DNA of 5,741 nucleotides, taken from NCBI GenBank assembly GCA_002291855.1, contig DBAW01000079.1:1-5741 (forward strand), written 5' to 3'. The notes under the pieces are model-generated. The model was not told the origin of the DNA. It did no database searches and saw only the letters and a program-made list of their open reading frames with translations. Position numbers and translations under genes: made by a program. Origin of the DNA: Sphingomonas sp. UBA1000 (GTDB taxonomy: Bacteria; Pseudomonadota; Alphaproteobacteria; Sphingomonadales; Sphingomonadaceae). This document shows positions 1-5,661 of the stretch, one piece after another; positions within the stretch are counted from its first letter, which is position 1, and every line of letters begins with the position of its first letter.

Positions 1-382
1 CATCCTTGCCTATGCCGAGGGCGCGGCCAGCCCGGCCGCCGGGCTGACCGGCGGGCTGGACGCGATGGCCCGCGCGCTCGGCCGCGCCGGGCTTGATCTG
101 CGCGAGATCGAGCGGATCGAGTTCATGGAGGCCTTTGCCGTCACCGCCGCGCTGTTCCTGCGCGACCGGCGGGTCGATCCGGCGCGCGTCAATGTCGGCG
201 GCGGACATATTGCCAAGGGCCATCCGCTGGGCGCGAGCGGGGCCATTCTCGCCTCCACCCTGCTCGACAGTCTCGACGAAGCCGGGGCCAGCCTTGGCAT
301 GGTGGTGACCAGCGGTGCCTCGGGGGTGGGTGCCGCGATGATCGTTGAACGGCTGCACCCCGGACCGGATGCTGATGACTGA
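1..382 (+). CDS. Thiolase family protein, C-terminal fragment (5' end outside window)
   Basis: The first full codon is at 2, and 126 codons run to the TGA at 380-382. This is the C-terminal domain of a thiolase (acyl-CoA acetyltransferase fold). It carries IEFMEAFA at the NEAF box, then NVGGGHIAKGHPLGASGA containing the GHP histidine, which helps hold the catalytic site, then the C-terminal glycine loop and VERL. Thiolases cleave 3-ketoacyl-CoA or condense acyl-CoAs, usually in beta-oxidation or aromatic-acid breakdown. Two positions are unusual. The NEAF asparagine is Met, and the second catalytic Cys of the usual CxGGGxG loop aligns with Ser (TSGASGVG). The nucleophilic Cys lies in the missing N-terminal half and cannot be checked. 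The gene overlaps the next by 8 nt, so they are probably co-transcribed. The thiolase fold is secure; the exact substrate, and whether it is an active thiolase, are not. Confidence 0.9.
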   Translation, partial: ILAYAEGAASPAAGLTGGLDAMARALGRAGLDLREIERIEFMEAFAVTAALFLRDRRVDPARVNVGGGHIAKGHPLGASGAILASTLLDSLDEAGASLGMVVTSGASGVGAAMIVERLHPGPDADD

Positions 383-2093
383 AACACCCGCCATGCTCGC
401 CGCGCGTCATGCGCCGCTGATCGCCGATGCCATCGCCGCGGTCGAAACCCGCCGCCACTGGAGCCCGTTTCGCGATTCGCCCAGCGCGCGCTTCCATGCC
501 CCCGGCGCGGCGGAGGCCGGGCGGGCCGCCTTTGCCGCGCGGCTCGGCCAGCGCTTCATGCTCGACCAGCCGGGCATCACCGGCTGGATCGGCGATGAAG
601 TGTCGCCCTATACGCTTGAACCGCTCGGCATCAGCTATCCGCGCTGCGATCCGGCGGCGCTGATCGCGGCGGCCGAAGCTGCTTTGCCCGGCTGGGCCGC
701 AACGCCGCCCGAACAGCGCGTCGCGCTATGCGCCGAAATGGCGCTGCGCATCGATGCGGCCAGCTTCGAGATGACCCATGCGGTCATGCAGGTGACCGGG
801 CAAAGCTATACCCAGGCGTTCAGCGGCAGCGGTCCCAATGCGCTCGACCGGGGGATCGAGGCGCTTGCCTATGCGGCCAAGGCGATGCGCGACGTGACGC
901 CGCACGCCATATGGCAGCGCCGGTTCGGGGCGGAAGATGTCGCGCTTGCCAAGCATTACCGGCTGGTGCCGCGCGGCATCGGGCTGGTCATCTGCTGCGC
1001 GTCCTTCCCGACCTGGAATGCCTATCCGGCGATGTTCGCCAGCCTTGCGACCGGCAATCCGGTGATCGTGAAGCCGCACCCGATCGCGGTGCTGCCGATG
1101 GCGATTGCGGTCGCTGAATGCCGCCGGACGCTTGCCGATTACGGCTTTGATCCGAATCTGGTCACCCTGGCCGTCGATACGCGGGCCGAGCCGGTCGCGC
1201 GGCGCTTCATCGACGATCCGGCGGTGGCGATCGTCGATTTCACCGGCAGCCCGGCCTTTGGCGGCGAGCTGGAACGCAGCGTCACCGGCAAGCTGCTGTT
1301 CACCGAAACCGCAGGGCTGAACGCCGTGGTGCTGGCGGGGGCCGAGGACCCGGCAGCGGTGGCCCGTGCCATCGCGCGTGCCGCCTGCCTCTATTCCGCG
1401 CAGATGTGCACCAGCCCGCAGAACATCTATATCCCTGCCGGCGGGATCGCGACCCCCGCCGGGCCGATGGGGTTTGACGATGTCGCCGCCGCGCTGATCG
1501 CCGCGATCGACGAGATTGCCGATGCCCCCGCCACCGCCGCCGGCATCATGGGCGCGGTGCAGGCCGAGGCGAGCTGCGACATCGTCCGCGCGCTGGAAGC
1601 ACGGGCAGAACAGATCGCCGGCGCGCGAGTGCTCAGGCGGCCACGCGCCTATGCCCATCCCGATTATCCCGCAGCGCGGACGATGACCCCACTGGTCGTC
1701 GCCGTGCCGGCCGGCAACGAGGCGCTGTACGGAGCCGAGCATTTCGGCCCGGTGCTGTTCCTGATCGCCGCCGCGGATGCCGATGCCGCGGTCAGCGAGG
1801 CGACCGCGCTCGGTCGCCGCCACGGCGCGATCTCCTCCTATCTCTACGCCACCGATCCGGCGCTGATCGAGCGGGCGGCCGACGCCTTTGCCGGCGCAGG
1901 GATGAACCTGTCGATCAACCTCACCGGGGCGATGTGGGCGAACTTTGCCGCCGCCTATAGCGATTATCACGTCACCGGGCTCAACCCGGCGGGCAATGCC
2001 TGTCTTGCCGATCTGGCCTTTGTCGCCGGGCGGTTCCGCATCGTGCAGAACCGCCGCCCCGCGCTGTCCAAGGACATAACCGATGCCGCATGA
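375..2093 (+). CDS. paaN: PaaN-like aldehyde dehydrogenase (phenylacetic acid degradation protein PaaN family)
   Basis: A 572-residue aldehyde dehydrogenase-superfamily protein, close in length and wording to the PaaN family of phenylacetate catabolism. It has no fused hydratase domain of the PaaZ type. The N-terminal box RHWSPF and the segments LDQPGITGWIGDEVSPY and FPTWNAYPAMFASLATGNPVIVKPHP are family hallmarks. Catalytic positions are present: Asn215 in FPTWN, Lys233 in VKPHP, the FTGS cofactor-binding turn at 289-292, Glu311 in FTETAG, Cys345 in SAQMCTSPQN, and EHFGP at 455-459. The likely role is NAD(P)-dependent oxidation of a semialdehyde, perhaps after ring opening of an aromatic CoA ester; this is a family-level inference. 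The ATG at 375 is chosen because it overlaps the thiolase stop (ATGACTGA), suggesting coupling. ATGs at 369 and 393 and a TTG at 345 are in frame; the Shine-Dalgarno signal is weak for all. A long open frame on the opposite strand is a GC-rich shadow. Confidence 0.92.
   Translation: MTETPAMLAARHAPLIADAIAAVETRRHWSPFRDSPSARFHAPGAAEAGRAAFAARLGQRFMLDQPGITGWIGDEVSPYTLEPLGISYPRCDPAALIAAAEAALPGWAATPPEQRVALCAEMALRIDAASFEMTHAVMQVTGQSYTQAFSGSGPNALDRGIEALAYAAKAMRDVTPHAIWQRRFGAEDVALAKHYRLVPRGIGLVICCASFPTWNAYPAMFASLATGNPVIVKPHPIAVLPMAIAVAECRRTLADYGFDPNLVTLAVDTRAEPVARRFIDDPAVAIVDFTGSPAFGGELERSVTGKLLFTETAGLNAVVLAGAEDPAAVARAIARAACLYSAQMCTSPQNIYIPAGGIATPAGPMGFDDVAAALIAAIDEIADAPATAAGIMGAVQAEASCDIVRALEARAEQIAGARVLRRPRAYAHPDYPAARTMTPLVVAVPAGNEALYGAEHFGPVLFLIAAADADAAVSEATALGRRHGAISSYLYATDPALIERAADAFAGAGMNLSINLTGAMWANFAAAYSDYHVTGLNPAGNACLADLAFVAGRFRIVQNRRPALSKDITDAA
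2070..2074 (+). promoter_or_regulatory. Ribosome binding site of the lipocalin-like gene
   Basis: AAGGA lies inside the end of the paaN reading frame, 8 nt before the ATG at 2083. It supports that start and independent initiation within the overlap. Confidence 0.6.
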
Positions 2094-2514
2094 TCCCGAT
2101 GCCTTTCTTGGTGGCTGGCGGCTCGTCGCCTGGCGCATCGACTATCCGGACGGCGGCGCGACCCATCCGTTCGGGCCGGACGCGCATGGCTATATCGTCT
2201 ATGCCCCCGGCGTCATGACGGCGAGCATCGCCCGCGCCGGCCGGCCGCTGTTCGGCCTTGCCAATGCGCGGGCCGCCGATGCGGCGGCCAAGGCGGGGGC
2301 GTTTGACGGCTATTTCCATTATGCCGGGCCATGGTCGGTCGAGGGCGATCATGTCGTCCATCACGTCACGATGGCGCTCAACCCCGACATGGCCGGAACC
2401 GATCAGCGCCGCCTCGCGCGGTTCGACGGCAATGGCGGGCTGGTCCTGTCGGCCCCTGAGGAGATGCGCGACGGCCGCATCCGCGACCATGTGCTGGCGT
2501 GGCAGCGCGTCTGA
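2083..2514 (+). CDS. Lipocalin-like domain protein
   Basis: A 143-residue, cytoplasmic-looking protein with no signal peptide or membrane segment. It starts with a GxW-type lipocalin opening (FLGGWRLVAW, residues 8-17). It then has HPFGPDAHGYIVYAPGVMTA (28-47), YAGPWSVEGDHVVHHV (80-95) and RLARFDGNGGLVLSAPE (110-126). This order matches the small bacterial lipocalin-like family (Pfam Lipocalin_5), which is generally poorly characterised and presumed to form a beta-barrel that binds a small hydrophobic ligand. The ATG overlaps the paaN stop by 11 nt (ATGCCGCATGA) and has a good ribosome binding site. This places it as the last gene of the thiolase-paaN transcript and suggests a supporting role in the same pathway, but no specific function can be assigned. 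The neighbour on the right reads towards it after a 20-nt gap. Confidence 0.82.
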   Translation: MPHDPDAFLGGWRLVAWRIDYPDGGATHPFGPDAHGYIVYAPGVMTASIARAGRPLFGLANARAADAAAKAGAFDGYFHYAGPWSVEGDHVVHHVTMALNPDMAGTDQRRLARFDGNGGLVLSAPEEMRDGRIRDHVLAWQRV

Positions 2515-2534
2515 GCGCTTCCTCGTAACCGGTG
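2515..2534. other. 20-nt convergent intergenic gap without a clear terminator
   Basis: This is the entire spacer between the stop codons of the lipocalin-like gene and nagA, which face each other. The only symmetry seen is the 6-bp palindrome ACCGGT (2528-2533), with no stable stem and no T-run. Termination is therefore either Rho-dependent or lies inside the opposing coding regions. Confidence 0.6.
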
Positions 2535-3674
2535 TCAGGCGGCGCCGTCGATCCAGCTCTGCACGACCTCGAGTTCGACGGTCAGACGAACAAGGCTGGC
2601 CCGCATCCCGGGCGCGATCCGGCCGTAACTCGCCTCCAGTCCCAGAAACCGCGCCGGCACCGCCGAGGCCATAGCAAGCGCCGCCTCGGGCGGCACGCCG
2701 ATCAGCTGAACGGCGTTGCGCACCGCGCGGGCCATATCGAGGTCAGACCCGGCCAGCGTCCCGGCCGCGTCCACGCACACCCCGTCCCTGACCTCGATCC
2801 GCTTGCCCTGCAGCATGAACCAGCTGTCGCCGCCCACAGTCGGCATCGCATCGGTGACGAGCATGAACGCATCCGCCCCGCGCGCGGCAATCGCGATGCG
2901 CAGCGTTGCGGGATGAACATGGCGGCCATCGACCACGATCCCGGCGATGACGCCGGGGCTGTCGAGCACCGCGCCCACCATCCCCGGTTCACGGTTGCCG
3001 AGCGGCGACATGGCGTTGAACAAATGGGTAGCGCCGGTCATGCCCGCGGCAATCGCGGCGCGCGCCTCGTCATAACGGGCATCGCTGTGCCCGCCTGCGA
3101 CAACGGCCCCGCGCGCGACCAGCGCGGCGATCAGCTCCGGCGTCGCCAGTTCGGGCGCGAGCGTGACCAGCGTGCGCCCGCCGCGCAGCAGCGTGACCAG
3201 ATCGACACTGGCATGGTCGATGGGCCTGATCTTGCTCGCCAGATGGATGCCGCGCCGGGCGACGTTCAGGAACGGCCCTTCGATATGGATGCCGAGCACG
3301 CCCGGCACCCCCTCCTCGATCGCCTGATCGACCGCTGCGATCGCGCGGGCGATGACCGGCGGATCGTCGCTGATCAGCGTCGGCAGGAAGCCGGTGGTGC
3401 CGAACCGGCGATGCGCCGCGCCGATGGCGGCAATGGTGGCGGCGGTCGGCGCGTCGTTGAACAGCACGCCGCCGCCGCCATTGACCTGGGTGTCGATGAA
3501 GCCCGGCGCAAGAATGTCGCCAGCCAGATCGATGATGCGGGCGTCGGGCCAGGAATCGGGCCGGGAATCTTCGGGCAGCAGCGCGGCGATCTGCCGCCCC
3601 TCGACCAGCACCGACAGGCCGGTGCGCAGCGCGCCATCGACCAGCACCCGGCCGTTGATGAACAGCAACGCCAT
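2535..3674 (-). CDS. nagA: N-acetylglucosamine-6-phosphate deacetylase
   Basis: A 379-residue amidohydrolase-superfamily enzyme of normal NagA length. It hydrolyses GlcNAc-6-phosphate to GlcN-6-phosphate and acetate in the cytoplasm. The motifs run in the expected order. PGFIDTQVNGGGG is at 57-69, where Q-x-N replaces the usual HxH metal motif, as in E. coli NagA. Then come GIHIEGPFLN with metal ligand Glu132, AGGHSDA with His196, ATHLFNAMSPLGNREPG with His217, VVDGRHVHP with His252 contacting substrate, and VTDAM with catalytic Asp275. LAGSDLDMARAVRN (307-320) and the C-terminal GRIAPGMRASLV close the barrel and beta-sandwich. The ATG at 3674 shares one base with the stop of the upstream deaminase gene (TGATG), so translation is probably coupled; the separate Shine-Dalgarno signal is weak. 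It is the last gene of the GlcNAc operon. A 409-codon open frame on the + strand across it is a shadow. Confidence 0.97.
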   Translation of the reverse strand: MALLFINGRVLVDGALRTGLSVLVEGRQIAALLPEDSRPDSWPDARIIDLAGDILAPGFIDTQVNGGGGVLFNDAPTAATIAAIGAAHRRFGTTGFLPTLISDDPPVIARAIAAVDQAIEEGVPGVLGIHIEGPFLNVARRGIHLASKIRPIDHASVDLVTLLRGGRTLVTLAPELATPELIAALVARGAVVAGGHSDARYDEARAAIAAGMTGATHLFNAMSPLGNREPGMVGAVLDSPGVIAGIVVDGRHVHPATLRIAIAARGADAFMLVTDAMPTVGGDSWFMLQGKRIEVRDGVCVDAAGTLAGSDLDMARAVRNAVQLIGVPPEAALAMASAVPARFLGLEASYGRIAPGMRASLVRLTVELEVVQSWIDGAA

Positions 3675-4699
3675 CAGACCGTCTCGGTCACTTTTTTCAG
3701 ATGCGGCGGCGCATCCGGATCAAGCCCGCGCGCCACCGCCAGCTCGGCCGCCGCGCGGTAAAAGCTTTGCAGCTGAACGATGGGGGCGAGCATGGCCGGC
3801 GCGGCAATGGCGGGCAGCGCCGTCACCCCGGCGGCCGCCTTGCCGACCATGAACACCGGCGCACCGCGCGCGGCAAGATCGGCAGCCAGCGCATCGATGC
3901 CGACCGCCGTTTCGTCTTCCTGGCGAAAGATCAGCACCGGAAAATCGGGGCCGATCAGCGCCATCGGCCCGTGCCGCACCTCGGCCGCGCTATAGGCCTC
4001 GGCGTGCAGCTGGCAGGTTTCCTTGAACTTCAATGCCGCTTCCTGCGCGATGCCCAGCCCGACGCCGCGGCCGAGCACGAACAGCCCGCGCGCATCGCGC
4101 AGCCGTTCGACCAGCGGCGTCCAGTCGCACGCCATCGCTGCGGCCAGCAGGTCGGGCAGCCGGGCAAGATCCGCCCCCTCTTCCCCGGCCCACGCGCCGA
4201 CCAGCTGGGCGAGGCCGGCCAGGCTGGCGATGCAGGATTTGGTTGCCGCCACGCTCAGTTCCGGCCCGGCAAGAAGCGGAAACAGCCAGTCGGCGCGCCC
4301 AGCCAGCGGCGAGTCGGCGACATTGACCAGCGCGGCAATCTCCGCCCCGCCATCGGCGGCCGCATCGACGGTGGCAAGCAGATCGGGGCTGGCCCCGGAC
4401 TGCGAGACCGCGATGCACAAGGCCCGCCCGGCCCGGGGCGTCACGCCATAGACAGAGGCAGTCGAGGGCGCCGCCGACACCACGGGGATGCCGAGCCGGG
4501 TTTCGATCAGATATTTGGCATAGGTGGCGGCATGATCCGAACTGCCGCGCGCGCAGGTGAGCACCAGCGGCGGCGGCGTATCGACCAGCCGCGCCGCCAG
4601 TTCGCCGGCACGTTGGGCATTGGCGGCGAGCATCCGGGCGACGGCCACGGGCGCTTCGGCGGCCTCGGCATACATGCGGGTGGCGCTGGCGGTGCTCAC
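3674..4699 (-). CDS. nagB-II: SIS-domain glucosamine-6-phosphate deaminase, NagB-II (GlmS-like) type
   Basis: A 341-residue protein with two SIS (sugar isomerase) domains. It resembles the isomerase half of GlmS without its glutaminase domain. The first SIS domain shows CARGSSDHAATYAKYLIE (49-66), SQSGASPDLL (99-108) and GPELSVAATKS (145-155). The second shows LGRGVGLGIAQEAALKFKETCQLHAEAYSAAEVRHGP (209-245). Positions matching GlmS catalytic residues are retained: Lys224, Glu227, His243 and the C-terminal Lys336 in HLKKVTETV. Next to nagA, the expected reaction is GlcN-6-phosphate to fructose-6-phosphate plus ammonia, replacing the unrelated classical NagB. The start is a GTG at 4699 whose bases overlap the stop of the regulator gene (GTGA), with GGAG 11 nt upstream; an ATG at residue 9 is the alternative. 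A related AgaS-like or other amino-sugar isomerase activity is possible, but the nagA partnership favours deaminase. Confidence 0.93.
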   Translation of the reverse strand: MSTASATRMYAEAAEAPVAVARMLAANAQRAGELAARLVDTPPPLVLTCARGSSDHAATYAKYLIETRLGIPVVSAAPSTASVYGVTPRAGRALCIAVSQSGASPDLLATVDAAADGGAEIAALVNVADSPLAGRADWLFPLLAGPELSVAATKSCIASLAGLAQLVGAWAGEEGADLARLPDLLAAAMACDWTPLVERLRDARGLFVLGRGVGLGIAQEAALKFKETCQLHAEAYSAAEVRHGPMALIGPDFPVLIFRQEDETAVGIDALAADLAARGAPVFMVGKAAAGVTALPAIAAPAMLAPIVQLQSFYRAAAELAVARGLDPDAPPHLKKVTETV

Positions 4700-5469
4700 A
4701 GCGCGTTCAGCTCCGCCACGAAATCATAGGCGTCGCCGCGATACCAGCTGTGCGTCATCTCGACCGCGCGGCCATCCTCCAGAAAGCCGCGCCGTTCGAT
4801 GAACAGGCCCGGCGCGCCGGCCGAGACCTGAAGCAGCCCGGCCTGTTCGCGGTTGAACAGCACCGCGCGCAACCGCTGGAGCGCGCGCACCGGCCGGTTG
4901 CCCGCCGCATCGAGCGCGGCATAGAGCGAATCGCGCACCGCATCGACATCGGCCAGACAGTCGCCGGCGATGGTCGACTGTTCGAGCGCCATCGGCGCGC
5001 CATCGGCAAAGCGGATGCGGTGGAACCGGTAGACTGGCGTGCCCGGCGACAGCCCCAGCGTCAGCGACTCATCGGGCGTCACCGCGCCGCGCGCGCGCAA
5101 CAGCCATTCGCTGCTCGGCGCGCGGCCGCGCGCAATCATGTCTTCGGAAAACGAAGTGAGCTTGGCGAACTGCTTCTCAACCCGGCCGGCGACGAACGTG
5201 CCCGCCCCCTGCCGCCGGGTCAGCAGCCCTTCGGCCACCAGCCCGTCCAGCGCCTTGCGCACGGTGATGCGGGAGACGCCGAAATCGCGCGCCAGATCGC
5301 GTTCGGGCGGCAGCGCATCCTGCGGCTTCAGCTGGCGCTGCTCGATCGCGCGGCGCAGCACATCCTGCAGGCGCAGATAGAGCGGGCCGGCCGCCTCGCT
5401 CTGCCCCTCCCCGCCCTGTTTTCCTCCGCCACGCTTTTCCAGCGTGACCACATCCTGCAACAGCCCCAT
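4696..5469 (-). CDS. GntR/HutC-family transcriptional regulator, probable GlcNAc-operon repressor
   Basis: A 257-residue GntR-family regulator. A winged helix-turn-helix occupies about 29-95 (PLYLRLQDVLRRAIEQ, LPPERDLARDFGVSRITVRKALDGLVAEGLLTRRQGAGTFV), followed by a UTRA effector domain at about 112-250. UTRA landmarks are YRFHRIRFADGAPMALEQS (147-165) and IERRGFLEDGRAVEMTHSWYRGDAYDF (224-250). Arg151, Arg153, Glu163, Glu237 and Tyr243 have the spacing I recall for the amino-sugar-phosphate pocket of Bacillus NagR/YvoA; this is from memory. About 28 Gly/Lys/Glu-rich residues precede the DNA-binding domain. The ATG at 5469 is chosen over an upstream in-frame ATG at 5610 because AAGGGAGG precedes it by 8 nt and the longer form would consume the promoter region. 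As first gene of the operon it is probably autoregulated, with GlcN-6-P or GlcNAc-6-P as likely inducer. Confidence 0.92.
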   Translation of the reverse strand: MGLLQDVVTLEKRGGGKQGGEGQSEAAGPLYLRLQDVLRRAIEQRQLKPQDALPPERDLARDFGVSRITVRKALDGLVAEGLLTRRQGAGTFVAGRVEKQFAKLTSFSEDMIARGRAPSSEWLLRARGAVTPDESLTLGLSPGTPVYRFHRIRFADGAPMALEQSTIAGDCLADVDAVRDSLYAALDAAGNRPVRALQRLRAVLFNREQAGLLQVSAGAPGLFIERRGFLEDGRAVEMTHSWYRGDAYDFVAELNAL

Positions 5470-5477
5470 TCGTGGCG

Positions 5478-5485
5478 CCTCCCTT
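5478..5485 (-). promoter_or_regulatory. Ribosome binding site that sets the regulator start
   Basis: On the minus strand this reads AAGGGAGG, a near-ideal Shine-Dalgarno sequence, with 8 nt between GGAGG and the ATG at 5469. It decides for the 257-residue regulator over the 304-codon open frame. Confidence 0.8.
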
Positions 5486-5500
5486 GCTCCGCTACCTATA

Positions 5501-5515
5501 ACCAATATCAGACCA
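5501..5515 (-). promoter_or_regulatory. Candidate operator, copy 1 (regulator side)
   Basis: Read on the minus strand this is TGGTCTGATATTGGT. It matches copy 2 at 5602-5616 at 13 of 15 positions, in the opposite orientation. It lies 31 nt upstream of the regulator ATG. The TGGTCT half resembles the half-site of the DasR/NagR-type GntR consensus (TGGTCTAGACCA), although the second half here is a direct rather than inverted repeat. Binding by the neighbouring GntR protein is inference. Confidence 0.5.
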
Positions 5516-5525
5516 TTGCCAGCCC

Positions 5526-5539
5526 AAAAATGCATTTTT
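5526..5539. promoter_or_regulatory. Perfect 14-bp palindrome, possible regulator site
   Basis: AAAAATGCATTTTT is identical to its reverse complement and sits between the two candidate operators. Perfect 14-bp symmetry in an otherwise GC-rich genome suggests a protein-binding or bendable element. It could serve a second regulator or the GntR protein, or be incidental AT-rich promoter DNA. Confidence 0.35.
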
Positions 5540-5565
5540 CTGTCACATGGCTGCAAGAATCCCAC

Positions 5566-5591
5566 TTGACGCTGATGCCAATGCATATGAT
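5566..5591 (+). promoter_or_regulatory. Weak sigma-70-like promoter candidate for the right-hand gene
   Basis: TTGACG (5566-5571) resembles a -35 box and TATGAT (5586-5591) a -10 box, but their spacing is only 14 nt against the usual 16-18. If used, transcription would begin just before the operator copy at 5602, a layout that fits repression. No convincing promoter was found for the regulator; TTATAG on the minus strand (5501-5496) is a possible -10 without a good -35. Confidence 0.25.
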
Positions 5592-5601
5592 GAACTGCGC
5601 C

Positions 5602-5616
5602 TGGTCCCATATTGGT
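5602..5616 (+). promoter_or_regulatory. Candidate operator, copy 2 (right-hand gene side)
   Basis: TGGTCCCATATTGGT is the plus-strand partner of the motif at 5501-5515, differing only in the two bases after TGGTC. It lies 45 nt upstream of the right-hand ATG. The centres of the two copies are 101 bp apart, and each copy points towards the gene it precedes. The arrangement suggests one regulator controlling both divergent units. Confidence 0.5.
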
Positions 5617-5622
5617 AGCTTA

Positions 5623-5636
5623 TTGGAAATGTCCAA
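5623..5636 (+). promoter_or_regulatory. Short dyad TTGGA-N4-TCCAA before the right-hand gene
   Basis: Five-base arms TTGGA (5623-5627) and TCCAA (5632-5636) are perfectly complementary around a 4-nt AATG loop. The dyad ends 14 nt before the Shine-Dalgarno sequence. It could be an operator half-pair or a small leader hairpin; the stem is too short to call a terminator. Confidence 0.3.
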
Positions 5637-5650
5637 AAGCCGCCGTCAAC

Positions 5651-5660
5651 GGGAGGGGGA
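5651..5660 (+). promoter_or_regulatory. Ribosome binding site of the right-hand gene
   Basis: GGGAGGGGGA contains GGAGG, ending 5 nt before the ATG at 5662 and 8 nt before the next in-frame ATG at 5665. Either start fits; the second has the more usual spacing. Confidence 0.75.
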
Positions 5661-5661
5661 A

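Noticed and set aside
345..374. TTG start at 345 for the PaaN-like gene
   Set aside because: It would give a 38-nt overlap with the thiolase and ten extra residues unlike the family N-terminus; the ATG at 375, overlapping the thiolase stop, fits better.
726..2138. 470-codon open frame on the minus strand opposite paaN
   Set aside because: It is the antisense of a clear dehydrogenase gene; the translation is rich in Arg, Gly and His with no domain pattern, as expected from GC-biased third codon positions.
2515..2540. Possible bidirectional terminator between the convergent genes
   Set aside because: Only a 6-bp palindrome (ACCGGT) is present, with no stem-loop of useful length and no T-run.
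2532..3761. 409-codon open frame on the plus strand across nagA
   Set aside because: NagA on the minus strand has every expected motif; this frame is a low-complexity, Arg/Asp/Gln-rich shadow without a recognisable domain.
3701..4729. 342-codon open frame on the plus strand across the deaminase gene
   Set aside because: It is the antisense of a well-supported SIS-domain gene, with shadow-type composition and no plausible ribosome binding site or family match.
5470..5610. 47-residue N-terminal extension of the regulator from the ATG at 5610
   Set aside because: The extension has no family resemblance, would cover the operator and palindrome, and lacks the strong ribosome binding site found before the ATG at 5469.
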